Positions 8,689 through 18,416 are shown, numbered from the stretch's first letter. The stretch: 64,000 bases of DNA from Acidiferrimicrobium sp. IK (GCF_025499425.1 NZ_JAIMCB010000012.1:84708-148707), one strand, 5' to 3'. Made by a program: numbers and translations. Notes: generated by a model from the letters alone, not told the origin.

Positions 8689-9306
8689 TCAGCCCTCGAC
8701 GATGAGGCGGACCCCGAACGCCAGGAGCACGGTGCCGGTGGCCCGGTCGACCCGGCGGCGGACCGCCCGGTCGGCCATCCAGCGCTCGACCCGGCCGGCG
8801 GCGGCCAGGAGCAGCAAGAAGTAGGCGGCGGTGAGGACCACGAAGATGGCGCCGAGCAGCAGCGACGTGGCCGCGACCGGCCGGTGGGCGGGGATGAAGC
8901 CGGGCAGGAACGTCACGAAGAACACGCCGACTTTCGGGTTGAGCAGGTCGGTGGTGACCCCCGCGGCGTACCCGGTCCGCCAGCGCGGCGGGCGTTTGGG
9001 GGTGTCGTCGAGCGACGCCGGGGCGCCCCGGGACCGCCACGACTGGACCCCGAGCCACACCAGGTAGCAGCCGCCCGCCACCCGCAGCGCCAGGTACCCG
9101 TCGTGGCTGGCCCGCAGCAACGCGGACAGGCCGAGCGCCGCGGCGAGCACCCACACCGCCAGGCCGGTCAGGACCCCGGCCGCGGTGAGCGCCCCGGTCC
9201 GCCGACCGCCGCGGATCAAGTTGCGGACCACGACCAACGTGTCGGGGCCGGGCAGCAACACGATGAGGACGGCGGCGACGGTGAACGCGCCCAGGCTGAC
9301 CAGCAC
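8689..9306 (-). CDS. LysE/RhtB-family amino-acid exporter
   Basis: 205 residues from GTG 9306, the usual family length; the longer TTG-started frame adds a polar tail that does not fit a first membrane helix. Visible are LLPGPDTLVVVRNLIRGG after the first helix (family motif GPDT), LNPKVGVFFVTFLPGF in the middle and about six hydrophobic segments. The family exports amino acids such as lysine, homoserine or threonine. It interrupts the conserved adk-map order, but shares strand and spacing with them and may be co-transcribed. No strong ribosome-binding site is seen. Confidence 0.8.
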   Translation of the reverse strand: MLVSLGAFTVAAVLIVLLPGPDTLVVVRNLIRGGRRTGALTAAGVLTGLAVWVLAAALGLSALLRASHDGYLALRVAGGCYLVWLGVQSWRSRGAPASLDDTPKRPPRWRTGYAAGVTTDLLNPKVGVFFVTFLPGFIPAHRPVAATSLLLGAIFVVLTAAYFLLLLAAAGRVERWMADRAVRRRVDRATGTVLLAFGVRLIVEG

Positions 9307-9388
9307 GCCGGCGAGGTTACAGCGCCGCTCCCCGGCCGCCGGCGACAATAACCACAAGGGCCGGGCCGCGGGACCGGTCGGGGTCGGG

Positions 9389-10063
9389 TCAGCCGGCGGC
9401 TGACGCCTTGCGGCGGTCGACCTCGCTGACCAGGCGTTCGGTGACCTCGTCGGGGGTGCCCAGCGCGTCCATGGTGACCAGCAGCCCCCGGTCGCTGTAC
9501 CACGCGATGAGCGGGGCGGTCTCCTGCTCGTAGAGCTCCAGGCGGCGGCGGATCGCCGACTCGGTGTCGTCGTCGCGCTGCACCACCTCGCCGCCGCACA
9601 CGTCGCAGATCCCCTTCACCCGGGGCGGGTTGTCGGTGACGCTGTAGTTGGCGCCGCAGTCGGAGCACACCCGCCGGCTGGCCAGGCGGGACAGGACGTG
9701 CTCGGTGTCGATCTCCAAGTTGAGGACCAGGTCCAGCGGCCGGGGCTCGAGGATCTTCTCCAGGGACTCGGCTTGGTGCACGGTGCGGGGGAACCCGTCG
9801 AGGATGAACCCGCGGTGCATGGTGTCGCTGTGGGTCAGGCGTTCGCTGACCACCCCGACGACGATCTCGTCGGGGACCAAGTCGCCGGCGTCGAGGTACA
9901 CCTTGGCCTTCTGACCGAACTCCGACCCGGAGCGCACCGCGGCCCGGAACGTGTCACCCGTCGAGATGTGCGGCACGACGTAGTGACGCGACAGCCGGAT
10001 GGCCTGGGTGCCTTTGCCCGCCCCCTGCTTCCCGAGGACGATGAGCCTCGCTCCCGGGTTCAC
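9389..10063 (-). CDS. adk: Adenylate kinase, zinc-type long form
   Basis: 224 residues from a GTG placed immediately after the secY stop (no gap). It interconverts ATP, ADP and AMP. The P-loop GKQGAGKGTQ lies at residues 11-20. DGFPRTVHQAESL and the NMP-binding STGDTFRAAV segments follow. The lid carries four cysteines (CSDC and CDVC), so a structural zinc is expected, as in long bacterial adenylate kinases. The secY-adk arrangement is typical of the spc operon. Confidence 0.95.
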   Translation of the reverse strand: MNPGARLIVLGKQGAGKGTQAIRLSRHYVVPHISTGDTFRAAVRSGSEFGQKAKVYLDAGDLVPDEIVVGVVSERLTHSDTMHRGFILDGFPRTVHQAESLEKILEPRPLDLVLNLEIDTEHVLSRLASRRVCSDCGANYSVTDNPPRVKGICDVCGGEVVQRDDDTESAIRRRLELYEQETAPLIAWYSDRGLLVTMDALGTPDEVTERLVSEVDRRKASAAG

Positions 10064-11386
10064 TTACTTGAGGAAGCCCTCGTAGTTGCGCAGCATCAGC
10101 TGGCTGTCGACCTGCTTCATCGTCTCCAGGGCGACGCCGACCGCGATGAGGAGGGTGGTCCCGGCGAAGGGGTAGTTGTTGATGTGCCAGAGCGCCAGCA
10201 TCACCGACGGCAGGAGGGCGATCGCGGCCAGCCAGATCGCGCCGGGCAGGGTGATCCGGTTGAGGATGGTCTGCAGGTGGCGTTCGGTCGGGGCGCCGGG
10301 GCGGATCCCGGGGATGTAGCCGCCCTGCTTGCGGATCACGTCGGCCTGCTGGTGGGGGTCGAAGGTGATCGCCGCGTAGAAGTACGCGAACGCCAGGATC
10401 AGCACGCCGTAGGCGACGATGTACACCCAGTCGTTGGGTTGGGCCAGGTGGGCGGAGATCCAGGTCTGGACCGTCTTGCCCCACCCGTGGCTCGGCAAGA
10501 CGTTGGAGATGAGCAGCGGGAAGTACAGCACCGAGCTGGCGAAGATGATCGGGACGACGCCGCCGGTGTTGACCTTCATCGGGATGTAGGTGCTCTGCCC
10601 GCCGTACATCCGCCGGCCGACGACCCGCTTGGCGAAGGTCACCGGGATCCGCCGCTGCCCCTGCTCGATGAACACGATGGCCACGAGCAGCGCCACGGAG
10701 ATGACCAGGATGGTCACGAACTTGGGGATGCCGGCCTCGGCCTTGACGCTGGCGCCGCCGGCGGGGAGGGTGGCGACCACGTTGGTGAAGATCAGGATCG
10801 ACATGCCCTGCCCGATGCCGCGCTGGGTGATCAGCTCGCCGAGCCACATCACCACCACGGTCCCGGCGGTCATCGTGAGCACGATGAGCAGCACCCGGGG
10901 GGCGGTGAACTTGGGGATCAGGTCGATGTTGAGGCTGCTGCCGTTGCCGAGCAGGCCGCCGCCGCCGTTGTGGAACACGTACGCCAGCCCGGTCGACTGC
11001 ATGACCGCCAAGGCGATGGTCAGGTAGCGGGTGGTCTGGGTCAGCTTCTTCTGGCCGGTCGCTCCCTCCTCCCGCCACTGCTCGAACTTGGGGATCACGA
11101 CCATCAGCAGCTGGATGATGATCGAGCTGGTGATGTAGGGCATGATCCCCAGCCCGAACACCGCGAACTTGGTGAGCGCCCCCCCGCTGAAGAGGTTGAG
11201 GAAGCTGATCACCCCGCCCTTGCCGGCCGCGGAGGTCAGCGAGTGGACGGCGTTGAAGTCGATGCCCGGGCAGGGGATGTTGGCCCCGAACCGGTACACG
11301 ATGATGATCCCCAACGTGAACAGGACCTTGTTGCGCAGGTCCGGTACCCGGAACATGTTGCCCAGGTTGCTCAGCGTGCCGCGCAT
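10064..11386 (-). CDS. secY: Preprotein translocase subunit SecY
   Basis: 440 residues with ten hydrophobic membrane segments. Family landmarks are ALGIMPYI-like GLGIMPYITSSII, TRYLTIALA, the long cytoplasmic loop before RITLPGAIWLA and the C-terminal DSQLMLRNYEGFLK. SecY forms the protein-conducting channel with SecE and SecG, which are encoded elsewhere. It follows rplO after a 75-nt gap that holds no gene and directly precedes adk, the conserved spc-operon order. Confidence 0.97.
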   Translation of the reverse strand: MRGTLSNLGNMFRVPDLRNKVLFTLGIIIVYRFGANIPCPGIDFNAVHSLTSAAGKGGVISFLNLFSGGALTKFAVFGLGIMPYITSSIIIQLLMVVIPKFEQWREEGATGQKKLTQTTRYLTIALAVMQSTGLAYVFHNGGGGLLGNGSSLNIDLIPKFTAPRVLLIVLTMTAGTVVVMWLGELITQRGIGQGMSILIFTNVVATLPAGGASVKAEAGIPKFVTILVISVALLVAIVFIEQGQRRIPVTFAKRVVGRRMYGGQSTYIPMKVNTGGVVPIIFASSVLYFPLLISNVLPSHGWGKTVQTWISAHLAQPNDWVYIVAYGVLILAFAYFYAAITFDPHQQADVIRKQGGYIPGIRPGAPTERHLQTILNRITLPGAIWLAAIALLPSVMLALWHINNYPFAGTTLLIAVGVALETMKQVDSQLMLRNYEGFLK

Positions 11387-11461
11387 CAGAAACTCCTGCC
11401 AGGACTCACTGGCGTGAACCTAGCGGGCCAGCCCGGAACGGGCCAGCCGCACCGGCTGTTG

Positions 11462-11950
11462 TTAACGGTTGGTGAGCGCGTTGCCCTTCGCGGGCGGGCG
11501 GCCCCGGCCGAACGGCGGGGGCAGGACCGTGGTGGTGCCCCCGGCGGCCTCGATGGCCGACACCGCGCTGGCGGAGAAGGCGTGGACCGACACCGTCAGC
11601 GCCCGGGACAGCTCGCCTCGGCCGAGGACCTTGACCAGCCCGTGCTTGTGGACCAGGCCGGCCTGGCGGAGGGTGTCGGGGGTGACGGCGTCACCGGCGA
11701 ACTCCTCGAGGGTGTCGAGGTTGACGATGACGTACTCGACGCGGAAGGGGTTCTTGAAGCCCTTCAGCTTCGGGATCCGCTGCTTGAGGGGCAGCTGGCC
11801 GCCTTCGAACCCGGGCTTGATCTGCCCGCGGGCGCCTTGGCCCTTGGTGCCGCGCCCGGCGGTCTTGCCGCCCTTGCCGGCGACGCCGCGCCCGACCCGG
11901 CGGCGGGCCTTCGTCGAGCCGGGAGCCGGCTTGAGATCGTGAACCTTCAT
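11462..11950 (-). CDS. rplO: 50S ribosomal protein L15
   Basis: 162 residues. The basic glycine-rich N-terminal region ([20 protein letters not shown]) and the [18 protein letters not shown] segment are diagnostic of L15. The ATG overlaps the rpmD stop by 4 nt. The C-terminal tail ([16 protein letters not shown]) is somewhat longer than in E. coli. It binds 23S rRNA late in large-subunit assembly. Confidence 0.97.
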   Translation of the reverse strand: MKVHDLKPAPGSTKARRRVGRGVAGKGGKTAGRGTKGQGARGQIKPGFEGGQLPLKQRIPKLKGFKNPFRVEYVIVNLDTLEEFAGDAVTPDTLRQAGLVHKHGLVKVLGRGELSRALTVSVHAFSASAVSAIEAAGGTTTVLPPPFGRGRPPAKGNALTNR

Positions 11951-12219
11951 CGGGACTCTCCGCTGCTTGTTTGGGTCTGCGCTCCGGCGGCGACGGTGAC
12001 TAGGTGCGGGACCCGGGCGATCATGCCCCGGATCTCCGGACGGTCAGGCAGGCTGTTGGAGCTGCCGATGCCGTGCAGGCCGAGGGCCCGCAGCGTGCCC
12101 CGGTGCTTGGGCTTGTTGCCGATCGCCGACTTGACCTGGGTGACGACCAGGCGGCCGCCGTCCACCTTGGGCGGCATGGTGGCGGGGGTTACGTCTCTAC
12201 GGTTGATGGAGATCGTCAT
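11947..12219 (-). CDS. rpmD: 50S ribosomal protein L30, N-terminally extended
   Basis: 90 residues against about 60 in most bacteria. The L30 core is [20 protein letters not shown] through [18 protein letters not shown]. About 25 extra N-terminal residues ([13 protein letters not shown]...) precede it, and a short polar tail follows. The ATG overlaps the rpsE stop (TGATG). A start further inside the gene is not impossible, but no better ribosome-binding site is evident. Confidence 0.93.
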   Translation of the reverse strand: MTISINRRDVTPATMPPKVDGGRLVVTQVKSAIGNKPKHRGTLRALGLHGIGSSNSLPDRPEIRGMIARVPHLVTVAAGAQTQTSSGESR

Positions 12220-12767
12220 CAGGCCACCTCGTCGGGGACGTGAGGCCCGCGCTGGGACTCCTGGTAGGAGGCCCACAGGCCCTTGGGGATGATCTCCTCG
12301 GCCGACAGGCCGCGCAGGCGGGCGATGTCGTCGGGCCGCTTGAGCGCCCGGAGCCCGGCGATGGTCGCCTGGGCGACGTTGATGCTGTTGGACGACCCGA
12401 GCGACTTGGCCAGGATGTCGTGGATGCCGGCCATCTCGAGGATGGCCCGGGCCGCGCCGCCGGCGATCACGCCGGTACCGGGGGCGGCCGGCTTGAGCAT
12501 GACCCGCCCGGCTCCGGCCTCGCCGATGATCGGGTGCACGATCGTGCCCCCGGCGAGCGGCACCCGGAACATGTTCTTCTTGGCTTCCTCGATGCCTTTT
12601 TGCACCGCCAGGCCGGCTTCTTTGGCCTTGCCGTAGCCGAGGCCGACGTTGCCCTGCCCGTCGCCGATGACCATCAAGGCGGCGAAGGAGAACCGTCGGC
12701 CGCCCTTGACCACCTTGGCGACCCGGTTGACCTTGATCGTGCGGTCTTCGTACTGCTGGTCTGCCAT
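12219..12767 (-). CDS. rpsE: 30S ribosomal protein S5
   Basis: 182 residues. The dsRBD-like N-terminal part ([19 protein letters not shown]) and the conserved [18 protein letters not shown] and [12 protein letters not shown] segments identify S5. It lies between rplR (5 nt gap) and rpmD (overlap), in the standard spc order. S5 contributes to decoding accuracy and to the mRNA entry channel. Confidence 0.97.
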   Translation of the reverse strand: MADQQYEDRTIKVNRVAKVVKGGRRFSFAALMVIGDGQGNVGLGYGKAKEAGLAVQKGIEEAKKNMFRVPLAGGTIVHPIIGEAGAGRVMLKPAAPGTGVIAGGAARAILEMAGIHDILAKSLGSSNSINVAQATIAGLRALKRPDDIARLRGLSAEEIIPKGLWASYQESQRGPHVPDEVA

Positions 12768-12772
12768 AGCCT

Positions 12773-13138
12773 TCAGAACTCCAGTCCGGCGTCGCGCGCC
12801 GCGTCGGCGACCGCAGCCACCCGTCCGTGGTAGAGGAAACCACCCCGGTCGAACACGACCCGGGTGACGCCGGCGGCCTTGGCCCGCTCGGCGACCAGCC
12901 GGCCGACGGTGGTGGCGGTCGTCTTGTTGCCCGTCGCGCCGCCCCGGAGGTCCTTCTCCGTGGAGGCCGCCGCGGCGAGGGTCCGCCCGGTGCGGTCGTC
13001 GATGACCTGGGCGATGATGTGCTTGTTGGAGCGGAACACCGCCAGGCGGGGGCGCTCGGCGGTGCCGCTGACCTTCTTCCTAACCCGGTGGTGTCGCCGG
13101 GCCAGTGCGGTCTGCTTGTCCTTGGTCGAGGTGCTCAT
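12773..13138 (-). CDS. rplR: 50S ribosomal protein L18
   Basis: 121 residues. [20 protein letters not shown] and [14 protein letters not shown] mark the 5S rRNA-binding protein L18, ending with the usual [20 protein letters not shown] helix. Normal family length. It lies 8 nt after rplF. Confidence 0.97.
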   Translation of the reverse strand: MSTSTKDKQTALARRHHRVRKKVSGTAERPRLAVFRSNKHIIAQVIDDRTGRTLAAAASTEKDLRGGATGNKTTATTVGRLVAERAKAAGVTRVVFDRGGFLYHGRVAAVADAARDAGLEF

Positions 13139-13146
13139 TGCAACCC

Positions 13147-13686
13147 TTACTTCGCGGCCTTGCCGGCCTTGCGGATGACCCGCTCGCCGGCGTAGCGGAC
13201 GCCCTTGCCTTTGTAGGGCTCGGGCTTGCGGATCTTGCGGATGTTGGCGGCCACCTGGCCGACGAGCTCCTTGTCGATGCCCTTGACGTTGATGCGCGTC
13301 GGTTGGGGCACCTCGAAGGTGATGCCGTCGGGGGCGTCGACGAACACCGGGTGGCTGAAGCCGAGGGCCAGCTCGAGCGAGCCGGGTCCCTTGGCGGTGG
13401 CCCGGTAGCCGACGCCGACGATCTCCAGCTCCTTGTTGAAGCCGGTGGTGACGCCGAGGACCATGTTGTTGACCAGGCTGCGGGTCAGTCCGTGCAGCGC
13501 CCGGTTCTGGCGTTCGTCGTTGGGGCGCTCGACGAGGAGGGTGGTCTCCTCCTGGCGGACGGTGATCTCTCCGGGCAGCTCGTGGCTGAGCGTGCCGCCC
13601 GGTCCCTTGACGGTGACCTGGCGCCCGGCGATGGTGACGTCCACCCCGCTCGGGACGGGGATGGGGCTGCGTCCAATTCGCGACAT
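13147..13686 (-). CDS. rplF: 50S ribosomal protein L6
   Basis: 179 residues from the ATG of [12 protein letters not shown], the family's typical beginning; the longer frame upstream overlaps rpsH. Two repeated alpha-beta domains are visible, with [13 protein letters not shown] in the first and the C-terminal signature [13 protein letters not shown], which contacts 23S rRNA near the sarcin-ricin loop. Confidence 0.97.
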   Translation of the reverse strand: MSRIGRSPIPVPSGVDVTIAGRQVTVKGPGGTLSHELPGEITVRQEETTLLVERPNDERQNRALHGLTRSLVNNMVLGVTTGFNKELEIVGVGYRATAKGPGSLELALGFSHPVFVDAPDGITFEVPQPTRINVKGIDKELVGQVAANIRKIRKPEPYKGKGVRYAGERVIRKAGKAAK

Positions 13687-13702
13687 CTTCCCTACCTCTC
13701 CG

Positions 13703-14107
13703 CTACCAGACGTGGCAGAGGACTTCACCACCGACCCGGCGCTGACGCGCCTCACGGTCGGTCATGAGCCCCTGGCTCGTGGATAGGACGGCGACGCCGA
13801 GGCCACCGAGGACCCGGGGCATCTTGTCGGCCGGGATGTAGACCCGCAGGCCCGGCTTGGACACCCGCTTGATCCCGGAGATGGTCCGGGCCCGGTCTCG
13901 GGTGTATTTCATGGTGATCTCGAGGATCCGCCCCGGCCGGTCGCCGGCGGAGGTGGTGGTCCAGCCCTCGATGTACCCCTCCTTGGTCAAGACGACCGCG
14001 AGGGCCTCTTTGACCTTGGAGGACGGCATGCGCACGGTGTCGTGCATCGCCACGTTGGCGTTGCGGATACGCGTGAGCATGTCGGCGATGGGATCGGTCA
14101 TCGTCAT
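13703..14107 (-). CDS. rpsH: 30S ribosomal protein S8
   Basis: 134 residues, normal length. It starts with [16 protein letters not shown]; either ATG at 14107 or the one two codons later may be used. The C-terminal signature is [20 protein letters not shown] followed by EVLCHVW. S8 binds the central domain of 16S rRNA and in E. coli is the translational repressor of the spc operon; whether it is so here is unknown. Confidence 0.97.
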   Translation of the reverse strand: MTMTDPIADMLTRIRNANVAMHDTVRMPSSKVKEALAVVLTKEGYIEGWTTTSAGDRPGRILEITMKYTRDRARTISGIKRVSKPGLRVYIPADKMPRVLGGLGVAVLSTSQGLMTDREARQRRVGGEVLCHVW

Positions 14108-14119
14108 GGTCGGCCTCCC

Positions 14120-14305
14120 CTACCAGCTCGCCTTGGTGACACCGGGGACCTCGCCGGCGTGGACCAGCTCGCGCAGGCAGATGCGGCACAGGCCGAACTT
14201 GCGGAACACCGAGTGCGGCCGGCCGCAGCGCCGGCAGCGGGTGTAGGCCCGCACCTTGTACTTGGGCTTGCGCTGCGACTTGATGATGAGCGCCTTCTTG
14301 GCCAT
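14120..14305 (-). CDS. rpsZ: 30S ribosomal protein S14 type Z (zinc-binding)
   Basis: 61 residues beginning [11 protein letters not shown]. Four cysteines in two CxxC pairs (CRRC and CRIC) mark the short zinc-binding form of S14, used in Actinobacteria and Gram-positives in place of the long zinc-free form. It lies between rplE (1 nt) and rpsH (12 nt). The symbol rpsN is also used. Confidence 0.96.
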   Translation of the reverse strand: MAKKALIIKSQRKPKYKVRAYTRCRRCGRPHSVFRKFGLCRICLRELVHAGEVPGVTKASW

Positions 14306-14306
14306 C

Positions 14307-14888
14307 TCAGTTGCCTTCCTTGCGGAACGGGAAGCCGAACGCGTCGAGCAGGGCGCGGCCCTCCGCATTGGTCCGTGCGGTGGTCACGATCGTGATGTCC
14401 ATGCCGCGGGTGGTGTCGATCTTGTCGTAGTCGATCTCGGGGAACATCAGCTGCTCGCCGAGGCCGAAGGTGTAGTTGCCCCGACCGTCGAAGCCCTTCG
14501 GCGGCAGGCCGCGGAAGTCGCGGATGCGGGGGATGGCCAGGCTGATCAGCCGGTCGAAGAACTCCCACATCCGGTCGGAGCGCAGCGTGACCTTGCAGCC
14601 GATGGCGTTGCCCTCGCGCAGCTTGAAGCCGGCGATCGACTTCTTCGCGACGGTGGTCATCGGCTTCTGGCCGGTGATCAACGTCAGGTCCTTGATCGCC
14701 CCTTCGAGGAGGGACGCCTGCTGGGTGGCCCGCCCGACGCCCATGTTGATGACGATCTTCTCGAGGCGGGGCACGAGCATGATGTTGGGCAGCTCGAGCT
14801 GGTCTTTCAGCTGGGCGCGGATCTCGCTGTCGTAGCGGGCCTTGAGGCGGGGACGCGCCGGGCTGGTCGAGGTGGTTGCGGTCGACAT
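14307..14888 (-). CDS. rplE: 50S ribosomal protein L5
   Basis: 193 residues. Recognised by [40 protein letters not shown] and [19 protein letters not shown]. It binds 5S rRNA and contacts the P-site tRNA. The N-terminus carries a short serine/threonine/alanine-rich addition ([12 protein letters not shown]). It follows rplX by 4 nt. Confidence 0.97.
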   Translation of the reverse strand: MSTATTSTSPARPRLKARYDSEIRAQLKDQLELPNIMLVPRLEKIVINMGVGRATQQASLLEGAIKDLTLITGQKPMTTVAKKSIAGFKLREGNAIGCKVTLRSDRMWEFFDRLISLAIPRIRDFRGLPPKGFDGRGNYTFGLGEQLMFPEIDYDKIDTTRGMDITIVTTARTNAEGRALLDAFGFPFRKEGN

Positions 14889-14892
14889 CGGC

Positions 14893-15246
14893 TCAGATCT
14901 CCTTGCCGCACTTGCGGCAGATGCGGGTCTTGGTGCCGTCGTCGTTGATCCGGTACCCGACCCGGGTCGGGCCGTCCTTGGAGCAGATCAGCGCCACCGC
15001 GGACGCCGAGATCGGCATGTCCTTGTCGATGATCCCGCCCTTGATCCGGGCCTGGGTCTGGCGCTGGTGCTTCTTGGCGACGTTGACGCCCTCGACGATC
15101 ACCTTGTCGTCTTTGGGCAGCACCCGCATGATGACCCCGGTCTGGCCCCGGTCCTTGCCGGAGAGCACCTGGACCTGGTCGCCTTTGCGGAGCTTGAGCT
15201 TGGTCGGGGTGGCGGCCAGCTTGCTGGTCTTGGAGCGGCTGGTCAT
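14893..15246 (-). CDS. rplX: 50S ribosomal protein L24
   Basis: 117 residues. The KOW motif is [29 protein letters not shown] and a C-terminal CRKCGKEI follow. The CxxC at the very end, with an earlier Cys (ALICSK), could hold a metal. The ATG overlaps the rplN stop by one base. L24 initiates large-subunit assembly. Confidence 0.96.
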   Translation of the reverse strand: MTSRSKTSKLAATPTKLKLRKGDQVQVLSGKDRGQTGVIMRVLPKDDKVIVEGVNVAKKHQRQTQARIKGGIIDKDMPISASAVALICSKDGPTRVGYRINDDGTKTRICRKCGKEI

Positions 15247-15614
15247 CAGAGCACCTCCGGGGCCAGCGAGATGATGCGCATGAAGCGCTTGTCGCGAAGC
15301 TCGCGTCCGACGGGCCCGAAGATGCGGGTGCCGCGGGGCTGCTGCTGGTCGTTGATCAACACCGCGGCGTTCTCGTCGAAGCGGATGTAGCTGCCGTCGG
15401 GACGGCGCTTCTCCTTCTTGGTGCGCACCACGACGCACTTCACGACGTCGCCTTTTTTGACGTTGGCGCCGGGGATGGCGTCTTTGACGGTGGCCACGAA
15501 GATGTCCCCGATCGAGGCGTAACGGCGCTTGGAGCCGCCGAGCACCTTGATGCAGAGGACTTCTTTGGCCCCGCTGTTGTCTGCCACCCTGAGGCGGCTC
15601 TCCTGCTGGATCAT
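15246..15614 (-). CDS. rplN: 50S ribosomal protein L14
   Basis: 122 residues with [32 protein letters not shown] and the C-terminal [18 protein letters not shown], all canonical. L14 takes part in the intersubunit bridges and the RsfS site. Gap of 13 nt to rpsQ. Confidence 0.98.
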   Translation of the reverse strand: MIQQESRLRVADNSGAKEVLCIKVLGGSKRRYASIGDIFVATVKDAIPGANVKKGDVVKCVVVRTKKEKRRPDGSYIRFDENAAVLINDQQQPRGTRIFGPVGRELRDKRFMRIISLAPEVL

Positions 15615-15627
15615 CGGGTCTCCTGCC

Positions 15628-15957
15628 TCACTTGGCCCGCTCGAGGACCTCGACCACTCGCCAGCGCTTCAGCTTGGAGAGCGGCCGGGTCTCGGCCAGG
15701 CGGACACGGTCGCCGACACGGGTGTCGTTGGCCTCGTCGTGGGCGTACAGGCGCTTGGTGCGCTGCACGGTCTTGGCGTACCGGGGGTGGCGGACCCGTT
15801 CGACGACGGCCACCACGGCGGTCTTGTCCATCTTGATGGAGACGACGAGGCCTTCGCGCACCTTGCGGGCGTTGACGCGGGCTTCGGTCGCCGTCTCGGC
15901 GGGGGTGCCGGCCGCGGCGGGCTGGGTGCCGGTCGCGGTGGTCGGGGTGTCGGACAT
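15628..15957 (-). CDS. rpsQ: 30S ribosomal protein S17, N-terminally extended
   Basis: 109 residues against about 85 normally. The OB-fold core is [40 protein letters not shown] and [14 protein letters not shown]. An alanine/threonine-rich N-terminal extension of about 30 residues precedes it. The ATG overlaps the rpmC stop by one base. Confidence 0.95.
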   Translation of the reverse strand: MSDTPTTATGTQPAAAGTPAETATEARVNARKVREGLVVSIKMDKTAVVAVVERVRHPRYAKTVQRTKRLYAHDEANDTRVGDRVRLAETRPLSKLKRWRVVEVLERAK

Positions 15958-16184
15958 CAGCTGTTCACCTCTGCGGCCTCTGCGGCCTCGATCTCCCGCT
16001 CGCGCAGCAGCGTGGCGGCGCGAGCGATCTCCCTGCGGACCTCGCCCAGGCGGGCCGAGTTGTCCTGCTTGCCGGTCGCCAGCTGGAACCGCAGGTTGAA
16101 CAGCTCCTCCTTGGCGTCGGCCATCTGCTGCTCGAGCTCGCCGTCGGTGAGCTCGCGGAGGGCCTTGGCGGCTTGGTTGGCCAT
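15957..16184 (-). CDS. rpmC: 50S ribosomal protein L29
   Basis: 75 residues forming two long helices: [20 protein letters not shown] and [18 protein letters not shown], then [17 protein letters not shown]29 lies at the peptide-tunnel exit, near the docking sites of trigger factor and SRP. The ATG overlaps the rplP stop by one base. Confidence 0.96.
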   Translation of the reverse strand: MANQAAKALRELTDGELEQQMADAKEELFNLRFQLATGKQDNSARLGEVRREIARAATLLREREIEAAEAAEVNS

Positions 16185-16612
16185 CAGACGTGCACCTCTT
16201 CCTGCTCGGTACGGATGACGAAGCGGGCTTTGATCGGCAGCTTCTGGATGGCCCGCTCCATGGCGGCCCGGCCCAGCTCCTCGCCGACCCCGCCGAGCTC
16301 GAACATGATCCGGCCCGGCTTGACGACCGCGACCCAAAACTCCGGGTTGCCCTTGCCCGAGCCCATGCGGGTCTCGGCGGGCTTGGCGGTGACCGGCTTG
16401 TCGGGGAACACCCGGATCCACACCTTGCCGCCACGCTTGACGTGGCGGGTCATGGCGATACGGGCGGCTTCGATCTGGCGGGCGGTGATCCATCCCGGCT
16501 CGAGGGCCTGGATCCCGTAGTCACCGAAGCTGACGGTGGTCCCGCCTTTGGCTTGGCCGGTGAGACGGCCTCGCTGCTGCTTGCGGTGCTTGACCCTGCG
16601 CGGCATCAACAT
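16184..16612 (-). CDS. rplP: 50S ribosomal protein L16
   Basis: 142 residues starting [15 protein letters not shown] (internal MPRRV start possible). [37 protein letters not shown] and [19 protein letters not shown] are diagnostic. L16 organises the A-site and 5S rRNA region. Gap of 4 nt to rpsC. Confidence 0.97.
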   Translation of the reverse strand: MLMPRRVKHRKQQRGRLTGQAKGGTTVSFGDYGIQALEPGWITARQIEAARIAMTRHVKRGGKVWIRVFPDKPVTAKPAETRMGSGKGNPEFWVAVVKPGRIMFELGGVGEELGRAAMERAIQKLPIKARFVIRTEQEEVHV

Positions 16613-16616
16613 GGGC

Positions 16617-17582
16617 TCACGCGTCCTTCGGGAAGTGGGGGGTCTCGTGGTGCTCGCCGCGGGTGCGACGCTCGATGTCTTCCTCCTCGGCGAGGAGGCG
16701 CTCGAGTTCGGGGTTGACCCCGACCAGCGGGCGCTCTGCTTCTTCCTCGGCGGCGGGGGCTTCGGGGGCGACGCTCGGATCGGCGGCGGGGGCCGGGGCC
16801 GGGGCGACGGCCGGCGCGGAGCCGGGCTCGCCGAGGTCGGGGCGGCGGCGGCCGCCGCCGGCGGACACGACCCGGCGGGGCCGGCCCTGCCCGGAGGTCT
16901 CGCCGACGGCCATCGCGGCCTCCCGGCTGATCTTCTCCTCGGCTGACACCTTGTAGGGGAGGATGTCGCCTTTGTAGATCCACACCTTGACGCCGATGCG
17001 CCCGTAGGTGGTCTTGGCCTCCCTGAAGCCGTAGTCGATGTCGGCGCGCAGGGTGTGGAGGGGCACCCGGCCCTCGCGGTAGAACTCCCGGCGGGACATC
17101 TCGGAGCCGCCGAGGCGCCCGGCGCACTGCACCCGGATGCCGAGGGCGCCGGCCTTCTGCACCGTCTGGACGGTGCGCTTCATGGCCCGGCGGAAGCTGA
17201 CCCGGCCGGCCAGCTGGTCGGCGATGCCCTGCGCCATCAAAGCGGCGTCGAGCTCGGGCTGCTTGATCTCCTGGATGTTCAGCTGCACCTTGGGGTTTTT
17301 GGTCATCTCGGCCAACTTGGTGCGCAGCCGGTCGGCTTCAGCACCGCGGCGGCCGATGACGATCCCCGGGCGGGCGGTGTGCACGTCGATGCGCAGCCGG
17401 TCGCGGGTGCGCTCGATCTCGATCCGGCTGACCGCGGCCCGCTCCAGCTGCGACATCAAGTAGCTGCGGATGTCGACGTCCTCGATGAGGTAGTTCTGGT
17501 AGTCGCGGTCGGTGAACCACCGCGACTTCCAGTCGGTGGTGACCCCGAGCCGGAACCCGTACGGATTGACCTTCTGGCCCAT
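16617..17582 (-). CDS. rpsC: 30S ribosomal protein S3 with long C-terminal extension
   Basis: 321 residues against 210-275 in most bacteria. The canonical part runs from [14 protein letters not shown] through the KH domain ([16 protein letters not shown]) to [15 protein letters not shown] near residue 210. The remaining 110 residues are low-complexity, rich in Ala, Pro, Glu and Gly, with an acidic [12 protein letters not shown] stretch and a charged end. S3 lines the mRNA entry tunnel and has helicase activity. The tail may mirror that of rplV immediately upstream. Confidence 0.96.
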   Translation of the reverse strand: MGQKVNPYGFRLGVTTDWKSRWFTDRDYQNYLIEDVDIRSYLMSQLERAAVSRIEIERTRDRLRIDVHTARPGIVIGRRGAEADRLRTKLAEMTKNPKVQLNIQEIKQPELDAALMAQGIADQLAGRVSFRRAMKRTVQTVQKAGALGIRVQCAGRLGGSEMSRREFYREGRVPLHTLRADIDYGFREAKTTYGRIGVKVWIYKGDILPYKVSAEEKISREAAMAVGETSGQGRPRRVVSAGGGRRRPDLGEPGSAPAVAPAPAPAADPSVAPEAPAAEEEAERPLVGVNPELERLLAEEEDIERRTRGEHHETPHFPKDA

Positions 17583-18416
17583 CTACTGGCCGTCCTCTTC
17601 TTTGTCGGCGTTCTCGGTCTTCTCGGTGGCGGCCGCCTCGGCGGCCTCGGCGGCTTGCTCTGCGGCGACCGCGCCGGCGGTCACGTCGACGATGCCGGCC
17701 TCTTCCTCGGCGGCCTCGATGCGGCCGGCCTCGGTGGCGGCTTCCTCGGCGGCGAGCTCGGTGTCCGCCGCGGTCTCGGTGACCTCACCGGCCTCCTCGG
17801 CGGCGAGCGCGTCGGCGGTGCCGTCGACGATCCCGGCCTCGTCGGCCTCGGCGGCCACCAGGGCGGAGTTGGTCTCCGCGGTCTCGGTGGCGGCTTCGGT
17901 GGCCTCGTCGGCGGGGGTCTCGATCGGCTCGCCCCGGCGGCGCTGGGCCCGGCTGCGGGTGTCGCCGCTGGCCTTGCGGGCGCCGGCGACGCGGCGGGCC
18001 CGCTGCGCCAGCTGCTCGGCCCGGCGGCGCTGCATCAGCCGCTCCAGCTTGTCTTCGGGGAGGCGGGCGACGATCACGGTGATGTGGCTGGTCCGCTTGC
18101 GGATCCGGGTGGCCCGGCCTCGAGCCCGGGGCCGCCACCGCTTGATCGTGGTGCCCTCGTCGGCGTACGCGGAGGCGACGTAGAGCTCCTCGGCGTTCTG
18201 CTCGTCGTTGGCCTCGGCGTTGGCGATCGCCGAGTGGAGCACCTTGCCGACGGTGAAGGCGGCGTCGCGCTCGGAGAAGCGGAGGATGTCCTCGGCTTCT
18301 TGGACCGGCTTGTTGCGGATGAGGTCGAGGACCTCGCGCACCTTGTTGGGGGCGATGCGGGCGTGGCGGAGGACCGCCCTGGTGCCTTCGCGCTCGTTGG
18401 TCTTGAGTCCGGTCAT
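17583..18416 (-). CDS. rplV: 50S ribosomal protein L22 with very long acidic Ala/Glu tail
   Basis: 277 residues, more than twice the usual 110-130. Residues 1 to about 120 are the normal L22 (ARIAPNKVREVLDLIRNKPV, EELYVASAYADEGTTIKRWR, HITVIVA). A basic segment (RRRAEQLAQRARRVAGARKA) follows, then about 120 residues of Ala, Glu, Thr and Val with imperfect repeats such as EEAGIVDVTAGAVAAE and EADEAGIVDGTADALAAE. The tail ends in EKTENADKEEDGQ. It remains in frame to the stop next to rpsC, with no sign of frameshift. Confidence 0.95.
   Translation of the reverse strand: MTGLKTNEREGTRAVLRHARIAPNKVREVLDLIRNKPVQEAEDILRFSERDAAFTVGKVLHSAIANAEANDEQNAEELYVASAYADEGTTIKRWRPRARGRATRIRKRTSHITVIVARLPEDKLERLMQRRRAEQLAQRARRVAGARKASGDTRSRAQRRRGEPIETPADEATEAATETAETNSALVAAEADEAGIVDGTADALAAEEAGEVTETAADTELAAEEAATEAGRIEAAEEEAGIVDVTAGAVAAEQAAEAAEAAATEKTENADKEEDGQ

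Noticed and set aside
9698..12292. 864-codon open frame on the plus strand over adk, secY and rplO
   Set aside because: Antisense shadow: its Gly/Asp/Val/His-rich text has no domain, whereas the opposite strand encodes conserved housekeeping proteins.
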